NCBI GenBank assembly: GCA_002633025.1
Contig: NMRB01001135.1
Coordinates: forward strand, 89,443 to 153,442
Direction: 5' to 3'
DNA: 64,000 nucleotides
From: Notospermus geniculatus
Lineage: Eukaryota > Nemertea > Pilidiophora > Heteronemertea > Lineidae
The notes beneath the pieces were generated by a model. It worked only from the letters and a program-made list of their open reading frames with translations, was not told where the DNA came from and did not search any database. Below, in pieces: positions 52,788-61,271 of the stretch. Position numbers and translations under genes: made by a program. Each line of letters begins with the position of its first letter. The stretch's first letter is position 1.

Positions 52788-52932
52788 GGAGGTTTAGAAA
52801 TCAAACGATAAACGTAAACTTTACGACAACGTTATTTTTCATACCACGCATTAACCAGATTTTATATTGCATTTTCGGTACAAAAATAACGTTGTCGTTA
52901 ACGTTTACGTTTATCGTTTGATTCTAACCCTC
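52788..52932. repeat. MITE hairpin (ATCAAACGATAAACGTAAAC)
   Basis: The arms ATCAAACGATAAACGTAAAC and GTTTACGTTTATCGTTTGAT pair perfectly; the next bases (ACGACAACGTTATTTTT / AAAAATAACGTTGTCGT) also pair. The spacer is about 50 bp. Confidence 0.8.
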
Positions 52933-53248
52933 ACTATTATCCCCTCTCGAGAGAACCTGTACCGTTTCACCATCTCTGCATCATCAAAAATATCAAGTGG
53001 GTTTCGACGGTATCTAAAAATATGTTCACGTCGCATTGCACGTCGTATTTCAGCAATTCAAGGATACCCCTTGCCATGTTGACTGGCAAAACCTGCAGGG
53101 AAAGTAATGTTAGAACCGTGCTAAGGACTTAGAAGTACCCCTGAGCTATTCTAATCTCGGAATACAACTCAGAACCGTGCTAAGCTAAGAATGGCTTTAT
53201 GGAATAGGCTTAGCAGGCAACTAAAATGATAAAAAATAGGAAGTCAAC

Positions 53249-53306
53249 TTCCACAATTTCGCAAATTTTCGACCCCAAGCGGGGTGTTCCTCAGGCACTT
53301 TTCAGT
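53249..53306 (-). ncRNA. Hammerhead-ribozyme-like motif
   Basis: Minus strand: CCTGAGGAA, stem II CACCCC-GCTT-GGGGTC (weakened at the first pair), GAA, stem III AATTT-GCG-AAATT with five perfect pairs, then GTGGAAGTTGACTTCC. Position 17 is G here, which a cleaving hammerhead should not have. It faces the plus-strand tail at 53345-53715. Confidence 0.35.
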
Positions 53307-53344
53307 TGGAGAAACTAGAAAAGACTGAGCAAAATCCCAAATGT

Positions 53345-53715
53345 ACATGTAGATCTGAAGTATCCTCTACAATCTCTTTGCCTCTCATTTTACATGTCTA
53401 ATATGTTATTTTCCTGTCATACGTTTGTTCATTAGACCTATAAATGCCATAATTTATAAACCCCTCTTTTCTTTCAGCCTAACCAAGCTTTACACTAATT
53501 ACGTGCACTCTGTTTGTTGTCAGGTCTAGCAACCAATTTATGGGGCTTGGAATTTATTCACCTTAACTTTTGACATGTCCTGTTTGTGCAGGATACTTCA
53601 GATGTACATGTTCGATTTAGCTCAGTCTTTTCTGGTTTCTCCAACCGAAAAGTGCCTGAGGAAGACCCCGGTTGGGGTCGAAATTTTGCGAACTTGTGGA
53701 AGTTGATTTCCTATT
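53345..53715 (+). mobile_element. Penelope-like tail fragment
   Basis: Diverged match to the PLE tail: TTTCTTTCAGCCTAACCA, TCTAGCAACCA, TGGGGCTTGG, GTGCAGG, CTCAGTCTTTTCTGG, then the ribozyme-like motif at 53652-53701 (CCTGAGGAA, GACCCC-GGTT-GGGGTC, GAA). No coding part. With 53249-53306 it forms a head-to-head arrangement like that at 4786-4905. Confidence 0.6.
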
Positions 53716-53767
53716 TTTTATCATCCGTTGTGTCGACTTTTGTTCGTTCTCTTTCTTTGGATAGCCA

Positions 53768-54169
53768 ATAGCAGCCAACTAAGAGATAGAATGATTCTAG
53801 TGCGGTTTAGCAGCCAACTAGGCTTTAGAATGGTTTTATGGAATTGGCCCCTGATCTCAAATCAAGTCTAGTACATGTAGTTTGATATTTAAGACCGCAA
53901 CCTCACAAGGTGGCGGTCTTCATTGGTTTCACTGGATTTCTCTCTCTCTCTCGATCTCGATCTCTCCGTCCAATCTGTGGTTTCGGCAGGATAACTCAAA
54001 AAATACGCCACGTATCGCGATGGAACTTTCAGGAGTTGTGGATATGCATGTTACACGGAAACCTATTGATTTTGGGGGTCATCCACCAACAATGAACTGT
54101 TTAATTAGATGAAGTCTGTTGTCCTAACGCATTTTACCTTTGCCCATGACGTCAACAACCCATGACGTC
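53768..54169 (+). repeat. Direct duplicated block, left copy (about 400 bp)
   Basis: Runs from ATAGCAGCCAACTAAGAG to CAACAACCCATGACGTC and is nearly identical to 55243-55658. Includes an AAGACCGC.../GGTGGCGGTCTT hairpin, a (TC)n/(TCGA) stretch, and GAGTTGTGGATATGCATG. The two copies flank an inverted repeat and a minisatellite. The high identity points to a recent event. Confidence 0.8.
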
Positions 54170-54205
54170 GGGCCTAAGAACGCAGCGTCACCACGACGTC
54201 GAGCA

Positions 54206-54953
54206 TGACGCTCACGCTGGGGAATCAGTACTGCGCGAAGCCGTGCAATCGCCGTATTCCGAGTCCGAGTTTTCCAAACCTCCGTGTCAAAATGGCTGAC
54301 TCGGAAGAAAATGAAGAAGACCGGCTACAAAAATCTATACCTGGAGATAGAAATGTCATCGAATCTGAGTAAGTAAGGCGTACAGTCGGATCTCAGTGGT
54401 CTACTGCAGCTCTCTGAGAAATTTGGTGTTGTAACTCATTTTCGTTAGCGAGTTTGAGCTGTAAAACCGGCGCGGTGTCATTGCTGAAAAAATTGCACCG
54501 GCGTCCCCCGTCCACGTCATGACCGTGTTGCGTGTAGGCCTACCTACATCCCGTAGCTATATATCATGATGATGCAGCCTATGAGTATTACAACAGTAAC
54601 AAGTCTACAGCCTGTTAGGCCTACGGTACACGTGGTACAAGAGTTCTTGCATGATAAGACCGTGGTCTCGACTAGGCCTAGGCCTACGTACGGTCGACGC
54701 TGGTGCCATTTTTTCAGCAATGACACCGCGCCGGTTTTACAGCTCAAACTCGTTAACGAAAATGAGTTACAGCACCAAATTTCTCAGAGAGCTGCAGTAG
54801 ATCACTGAGATCCGACTGTACGCCTTACTTACTCAGATTTGATGACATTTCTATCTCCAGTTATAGATTTTTGTAGCCGATCCTGTTCATTTTCTTCCGA
54901 CTCGGAAAACGGCGATCGCACGGCTTCGCGCAGTACTGATTCCCCAGCGTGAC
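54206..54953. repeat. Large inverted repeat carrying an exon-like segment in both arms
   Basis: The left arm (about 54206-54510) and right arm (about 54697-54953) are inverted copies: GGGGAATCAGTACTGCGCGA, GACATTTCTATCTCCAG / CTGGAGATAGAAATGTC, CGTACAGTCGGATCTCAGTG, AAACCGGCGCGGTGTCATTG. The spacer of about 190 bp is TAGGCCTA-rich. Both arms keep a short coding-like segment and a GTAAGT donor. Confidence 0.75.
54291..54367 (+). pseudogene. Possible captured first exon (acidic peptide) with intact donor
   Basis: ATG opens MADSEENEEDRLQKSIPGDR, then NVIES, ending at GA|GTAAGT. The preceding 90 bp are CpG-rich, as expected of a promoter/5'UTR. The opposite arm keeps SESEENEQDRLQKSITGDRN and the same donor on the minus strand. 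This looks like the first exon of a cellular gene duplicated in inverted orientation; the parent gene is not identified and the rest is absent. Confidence 0.35.
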
Positions 54954-55093
54954 GCTGCAGCGTCACTCGCCGCAGCGGGGTTTTCGCTGACGTCATCTCA
55001 TCTCGGATCAAACTGTGACGCCACGCACACCACGTTTCAGGATATTGTTTGGCGGACTTGCATTCCTAGGACGTTGATTTCGGTCACAACTGT

Positions 55094-55236
55094 CCATAAT
55101 ATAGAACCCGGGCCACATAGAACCCGGGCCACATAGAACCCAGGCCACATAGAACCCGGGCCACATAGAACCCGGGCCACAAAGAACCCAGGCCACATAG
55201 AACCCAGGCCACATAGAACCCGGGCCACATAGACGT
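55094..55236. repeat. 16-bp minisatellite
   Basis: About nine units of GAACCCGGGCCACATA with a G/A variant (GAACCCAGG). On the minus strand the period produces artefactual CGPGSMWPGF-type peptides. Confidence 0.9.
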
Positions 55237-55242
55237 GGTCCC

Positions 55243-55658
55243 ATAGCAGCCAACTAAGAGATAGAATGATTCTAGTGCGGTTTAGCAGCCAACTAGGCTT
55301 TAGAATGGTTTTATGGAATTGGCCCCTGATCTCAAATCAAGTCTAGTACATGTAGTTTGATATTTAAGACCGCAGCCTCACAAGGTGGCGGTCTTCATTG
55401 GTTTCACTGGATTTCTCTCTCTCTCTCGATCTCGATCTCTCGATCTCGATCTCTCCGTCCAATCTGTGGTTTCGGCAGGATAACTAAAAAAATACGCCAC
55501 GTATCGCGATGAAACTTTCAGGAGTTGTGGATATGCATGTTACACGGAAACCTATTGATTTTGGGGGTCATCCACCAACAATGAACTGTTTAATTAGATG
55601 AAGTCTGTTGTCCTAACGCATTTTACCTTTGCCCATGACGTCAACAACCCATGACGTC
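55243..55658 (+). repeat. Direct duplicated block, right copy
   Basis: Copy of 53768-54169; differs by an extra CTCGATCTCGATCT unit in the pyrimidine stretch and a few substitutions. Its right edge runs straight into the Penelope-derived 26-mer at 55657. Confidence 0.8.
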
Positions 55659-55682
55659 CGAGATTGTGGACCATTTCCTTAA
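55657..55682 (+). repeat. 26-bp Penelope-like ORF fragment at a junction
   Basis: An exact match to 57744-57769 in the RT domain of the large Penelope-like copy (begins TCCGAGATTGTGGACC, ends TTTCCTTAA). Neither flank matches the element. It may be filler DNA or a very short relic. Confidence 0.6.
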
Positions 55683-56587
55683 CCATCAAGCCGGCACGTG
55701 GGGTCTGCTCGGACCCCAGGCACATATTTTTGTGGAAAATTCAGAAATGTGAGGTTTTTTCTGCCTGCCGTTTTGTGACTTTGTTTGAGTGTATGATCTG
55801 CTTTCTGGCTATTGTCCTGATTGTGCTCCCATGACTCAGTCTCTGTCAACTTGGACCAAAAGTCAGAAACCACGTTCGTTGTCACATGGGGTCTGGGTAG
55901 ACCCCAGGGTTAATATGCATTTTGCAAAACGTGGCAGTGCACTTAGCGTTCCTCTGTCTGGTGGGATGTTTGGAAAGGGGTCCATTTTGACATAATAGAT
56001 TTCAGATATACTATCTTGCAGATGAACGTTTTGCCGAGTTTGTGCGCAGGGATATTCACATAAATACTAATCTTCTCTGCGAGAGAATCCATCGCGCGGT
56101 GATGTGTGTGTGGGGGGGGGGGGGGCATNATCTCATCTCGGATCAAACTGTGACGCCACGCACACCACGTTTCAGGTCCTCTGGCCAATCAGACTCAGAG
56201 ATCGAAATGAATTTGGTCCCGTGCCATGATGTAGGCCTACCCGTATTTCGCGAAAAATGACACGCACATTGTCTGAAATCAATAACATGACCCGACAAGT
56301 TTACCAATTGTGAAATTTAGTAGGCCTAACGTTGAAAACAATAACCCCCTGCTCTTGGCTGCCGCGAAACACACAATCGCACTGTAAAGCCATGTGCATC
56401 TACACCATAAATAATGTAGGCCTACACTGTAAATGACGCATGTTCAGTCCCAATATCATCAGTTTCTACATCGCCCTAACATATTTACAAAATTCAGAAT
56501 TTTCAAAGGCGGTCTTCAAATTGACTGACAAGTCAATTTCTAGTTTAATACATGTTTTTAAAGTTTGTGCATGCATAGCTAAATAAT
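55683..56587. repeat. Mosaic of unassigned and duplicated blocks
   Basis: CATGGGGTCTGGGTAGACCCC and GTGGGGTCTGCTCGGACCCC form related short palindromes (55699 and 55886). 56041-56110 repeats 52617-52690, and 56131-56175 repeats 54996-55043 (ATCTCATCTCGGATCAAACT, CCACGCACACCACGTTTCAG). No gene supported. Confidence 0.5.
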
Positions 56588-56943
56588 GGCCCATATGCAT
56601 AAAAAAGCAAATGCTTTTTACTTGAAAATTGGAGAAATTACTTCCATCTGAATGCATAAAACCCAAAGTAAACGCTTTTGCTAAAAAGCAATTACTATTT
56701 ACTTGTTCCTTCCTAGCAAATGCTAGAATTCATATGCATAATACTGAGCAATTGCTCCAAGTGTAGAACCTTTGGTAAACAAACAAATTCTTGTTAAGTA
56801 TAAGCATTTGCTTTGAAGTAGAAGTGAAAGATTATGTATATGAAATCAAGCAATTGCTTTTACTTTTACTTTTGGCATCAAGCAACTGCTTTTACTTTTT
56901 GCTTTTGCAAGAAGTAAATGCTTCATTTTTATACATACGGCCC
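56588..56943. repeat. TIR element rich in GCAAATGCTT words
   Basis: The ends GGCCCATATGCATAAAAAAG and TTTTTATACATACGGCCC pair, with AGCAAATGCTTTTTACTT-type words inverted across the interior. Its right edge lies within the 14-bp repeat that bounds the next element, so the PLE landed at this MITE's border. Confidence 0.65.
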
Positions 56944-56974
56944 ATTATCACAACTTGTTTCTACTGCTGTGTCC

Positions 56975-59369
56975 TCGCGAACCGATGATGTCTGTGAGGA
57001 GGGTTACCTGGACCCCACCAGAAACCCGGTTCGTCTTCATGAAGACAAATTTTCATCTGTCATTAACCTATCCTCTTCCTTCAAACCTACCTCACTCCAA
57101 CTGGAAGTCCTTTCCAATTTCTGCCCTGTCCCTAAACAAGTCGATGAGGTCCAGGCACATTTGGACATGGCGGCTTGGAAACGCCGGGTCAGGCTGGCTG
57201 AATACTTTTCTGACAAATCTGACACAGAACAAGAGCATGTCCCGGACCCCTTCAAACCTAAATCGACCTGGAACCCACCACGCCGCTGCCAGTATACAGA
57301 TGACTTCCTCCAGGCGGTCGAGACGGAATTTTTCAAGGACCCTGAAGCAGGGAAGAAGGTCCATAATAACCTCCCCTCAGATGAACGCCAAGCCCTCAGG
57401 GAGCTCTCTGACAACCATGACATTATCATCAAGGAAGCAGACAAAGGCTCGGGAGTGGTTATCATGGATACTGACAGATATATCAATGAGGGCCTCAGGC
57501 AACTCAGTGATGTAGCTACCTATAGGCCCCTTGATTCTGACCCCCTCAGCAGAGTTTGAAGGCCAACTCACCCAGCTGGTAGACCATGCCCACAAAAATG
57601 GCACCCTCTCTGATACCATGGCAGCATACGCGGTTCCTAAAAATCATAAACTTGCTGGGTTCTACCTTCTCCTAAAGGCCCATAAACCCGGGGTCCCAGG
57701 TCGTCCTGTAGTGTCTTGTTCAGGCTCTTTGACGGAGAAAGTCTCCGAGATTGTGGACCATTTCCTTAAGCCCTACCTCCCTTCAGTCACTTCGTATCTT
57801 AAGGACACCAAGGATTTTCTTAGCAAGGTACGTGACTTAGGTACGTTACCACAAGGGACACTCCTTGTTACCCTGGATGTCGTCAGCTTGTATCCTAGTA
57901 TCCCACATGAAGATGGCTTGAATGCCATCTCGGCATTATTGACTAAACAGGGCCTACCAGAGAGCGTGATCAAGGACATATGTACGCTGGCCCATTTCGT
58001 CCTATCTAAGAATGTCTTTAAATTCCACTCAATGTTTTTCTTACAGGTCTCTGCAACTGCGACAGGAACTAAAATGGCCCCCTCGTACGCTATCATTTTC
58101 ATGCACATACTCGAGTCACAGGCCCTGGTTACTTCCCCCTTCAAACCCTACAACTGGCTCAGGTTCATAGATGATGTTTTCTCTGTGTGGACCCATGGAC
58201 GTAAAAAACTGGAGGATTTCGTTGACAGGCTCAATGAGTTCCACCCCACCATCAGGTTCACTTGGGATGCATCCCCTTCCTCCCAGAACTTTTTGGATGT
58301 GACTGTCAAACTCTGCGACTCAAGGATTGTGACTGACCTCTATGTAAAACCCACGGACACTCACCAATACCTCCACCCAGCTTCCTGTCACCCTGGCCAT
58401 ACTAAACGTGCCATCCCTTTTTCCCAAGCCCTCCGCATCCTGTCCATATGCTCAGAACGGCCTGCGGCTCTGAAACACCTTCAGAACTTGGTTGGCTTTC
58501 TCACAGACAGGGGACATAACAGACGGAAGGTTGCAAGGGAAGTAGAAAGGGCGATCCAACGTCATGACGGCCAGGGGGCCCACCCTCCCACTACGACGGA
58601 AACCAATACCCAGGATGGGAGTAGAGACAGAGCTGATGATGGTGATCCCCAGGCTAACCAGAGTGTCGACAGAAGTGAGGTCCGAGACAACCAGCAGTCC
58701 CCCAAAACCCGCAAGATCCCCTTAGTCCTCACCTATCACCCTGGACTGCCAGACATTACTGCAATCACACGCCGTTTCCTTCCTATTCTTCATTTGAACC
58801 CATCAATGAAGGAATGCTGCCCTGAGCCACCCCTTATTGCATTCCGGAGACCCAAAAACCTTCGTGATGTGCTGGTAAGAGCCAAGGTCCCCACACAGGA
58901 GATCCAACGTGCCAAGCCCACCTGTGACCCTTGCTCAGGGAAAGGACCAAAGAGAGGTCGGAAATGTCAACTTTGCATCTCCTTGCCCTCCCAGTCCCAC
59001 ATCACTAGTTCCTCCACGGGAAGGTCCCATCCACTCCGCCTGAGGGGTCCCGCTGATTGTGACAGCAGAAATGTGGTCTACTGCATCACATGTACCAGAT
59101 GCACCACCATCAATCAGTACGTCGGACAGACAACATGTTTCCGTAAAAGGATGAACAACCACAAGTCCAACATCAGATTAGGGAAAGAGGATGATCGTGA
59201 CTGCTCGATACTCTATGCCCACTTCAAGTTGCCAGGGCATTCTGTCGAGGACCTGAGGTTCACCATCCTCGAGACATGTCCAGATGAGACGACCCTCCTT
59301 AGTACAGAGTTGAAATGGATGTGGACCCTTAAAACCATCACCCCCTCAGGTCTTAACACAAGATGCTGA
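56975..59369 (+). pseudogene. Penelope-like RT + GIY-YIG endonuclease polyprotein, one frameshift
   Basis: The first frame (to about 57540) covers the PLE N-terminal domain (LEVLSNFCPVPKQVDEVQAH, KRRVRLAEYF) and the first RT motif (HDIIIKEADKGSGVVIMD). After a one-base change in the CTGACCCCCTCAGC run, the sense continues at about 57535-59369. In that second frame (612 codons from 57531): RT motif A DVVSLYPSIP at 116-125, motif B TGTKMAPSYA at 178-187, catalytic FIDDVF at 212-217, FLDVTV at 254-259, a CxxC-x10-CxxC finger at 465-482, and the GIY-YIG module VVYCITC...YVGQTTCFRKRM at about 515-541. All catalytic residues visible are intact. No upstream methionine of its own is obvious, so the 5' end may be truncated by a few codons. 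Confidence 0.85.
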
Positions 59370-59933
59370 GGTTCTGAGTCCCCAGTTTGGCATTCGTGTT
59401 CTTCTCACTCTCTCCCCCTGGTAGGCCTATTTCGTTTTAGGTTTTCCAGTTGTGGAGGGCACGTGGCTCCCCTTCTGGTCTAGGCCTTGTTTTTCCCCCC
59501 CCCCCCTTTGCTCTATTCCTCCTCGCCCTATTCTTCTCATTGCTCAGTGATTTGCATTATCCATTCTGGTTTTTTCCTACAAATCTGGAAGTTGACTTCC
59601 TTTATATTCTTTTACTTTGTGTTGACCTTTGTGCATCTTTTCGCTTTGTGCTTGTTATGTATTGCACATGTCATATTTATTAAAACCTTTTCTTTCAGCT
59701 AAATCAGTTTCTCCTTAATTACATCCACTCTCTTTATTAGGTCCAGCAACCATCCGTGGGGCTTGGACACTTTTCTTTCCTTAATTACATCCACTCTCTT
59801 AATTAGGTCCAGCAACCATCCGTGGGGCTTGGACACTATTCTTTCCTTAATTGCTCACTCATCCTGTCTACACAGGTTAGTTCCACATTCGGGTTTCAGC
59901 TCAGTCTTTTCTAGAGTTTCAGATTGTAAAGTT

Positions 59934-59985
59934 CCACTTGAAAAAGACCCCGGTTGGGGTCTAAAATTCGTGAATTCTGGAGATT
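59934..59985 (+). ncRNA. Hammerhead-ribozyme-like motif of the large PLE (degenerate)
   Basis: TTCCA, CTTGAAAAA (a decayed CTGANGA), stem II GACCCC-GGTT-GGGGTC, TAA where GAA is expected, stem III AATT-CGTG-AATT, C, TGGAG. Stems I-III are kept (TTCCA/TGGAG pairs with one G-U), but two core positions are changed, so this copy is probably not active. Confidence 0.35.
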
Positions 59986-60184
59986 GACTTCTTGCTTATT
60001 ATCATTTTGTGTGTCAATTTTGTGCTATTCTGTATCTTGGCCCATTATCACATACATGTAATCACTCATTAGCAATTTTTATATTTCAGGCGTCTTTTTA
60101 ATATATGTGTACATGTTAAAGCTACAATAGAACATTAGATATTCATTTTTCAGTTATATTAGTATGACGCCAAGTATCAAAGGT

Positions 60185-60792
60185 ACACTCATGGCCAAAA
60201 ATAAATGGACAACAGTTTTTCTGTAATATCCCCAAATCAATGGGGTTCAGAAAATTGGTCCCAACTATTTAGTAGCAATTTTTCATGGATATCTAATGGT
60301 GTCAGCATCGAATAAATCTGCCGAAATCCGCCTTTGACAGAAGGAATTTTGTAAAGGTATGTTTTTCACTAGGTACTTTTTTATTTGCATGATTTGACTT
60401 AAAATTTTTATATCACTGTGTTCTACTCATCACGGGCTTTCATAATATATCCTATAATTTCAAATATTCTATTTAGAAATGTGATTTTGGAGCACTTTTA
60501 TCAAAATTATTTTGTCCATGCTTGCAACACCTTTGACAGAGTCCCTTGAACGCAATGGTCATGCTGGTAGATAAAATTCAATGGCCACTGAACAGTTTAC
60601 GGGATTGACAGGGTGCCAACAGGTTGTGTATTGGGCAACTACTCGCAATCCAATGAATTGACGCGCGGTCGGTTATGGAAATTGACCCTGCATGACTAAC
60701 ACAAACTTCAGCCAAGACTGACTTTTCTTCATTCATTGTGAATGAGAAATGAGCAACACTTAGCTCTCACATTCACCACCACAACTCAAACT
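60185..60792 (+). mobile_element. Tc1-like element, right-truncated copy 3
   Basis: Starts TA|CACTCATGGCCAAAAATAAA and follows copies 1 and 2 to CATTCACCACCACAACTCA, where similarity ends. More diverged than the other copies. The right TIR is missing. Confidence 0.65.
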
Positions 60793-61271
60793 ATATCCAT
60801 GGCTGAACGATGGGCCTTCATTAGTCTTGAGTAGGCCCGCTGTTGTGAAGCGGAGAGCGGAAAATATGGAAGTGGGAGCAGAAATTATTGTGGAAATAAG
60901 TCAAAAGGGCTCTGTCAAATGTGAAGAGATTAGAAAATGCGCCGAACGTTGCTCCTCATACTGTACTGACAGTCACGAGTAAGACGACGGACCTAGGGCT
61001 ATAGACTACACACGGGATAGGCAAAGTCGTAGGCCTATCATGCCTATTTTGGTCCGTGATCAGCATGATCAGACTGACCCTTCATTTCATTACAATACAC
61101 ACACACACACACACACACACAGATGCACGTGTAGGTCGACAGTATGCACTGAATTGTGACACACTCAGCGGCACAACGGACGGCATGACCGAGCAAGCGA
61201 TCGAAGCATATAGTCCATGAGCTAGAGGCCAAAAATTCACTCATTGGTACCATTTTTAGGGACAAAGGGAG
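60793..61271. other. Intergenic with a CA microsatellite
   Basis: A (CA)13-type run at 61096-61121. No supported gene. Confidence 0.5.

Larger units (their letters stand above)
56953..60038 (+). mobile_element. Penelope-like retroelement (PLE), slightly 5'-truncated
   Basis: A 14-bp direct repeat GGCCCATTATCACA bounds the unit (56939-56952 and 60039-60052), the expected target-site duplication. Inside: N-terminal region, RT, linker, GIY-YIG endonuclease (ending 59369), then a tail of about 670 bp with a C-rich tract and a ribozyme-like motif. Penelope-like elements combine exactly RT and GIY-YIG. TCTGGAAGTTGACTTCCTTT at 59584 and TCTGGAGATTGACTTCTTGC at 59976 are direct repeats about 392 bp apart, reminiscent of the pseudo-LTR organisation of PLEs. 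Confidence 0.85.

Noticed and set aside
55008-55253. Gly/Trp-rich repeated peptide (CGPGSMWPGF type)
   Set aside because: It is a translation of the 16-bp minisatellite.
37181-59985. Canonical, active hammerhead ribozymes
   Set aside because: Every copy has an extra base beside the core, or core changes, so only hammerhead-like motifs are claimed.
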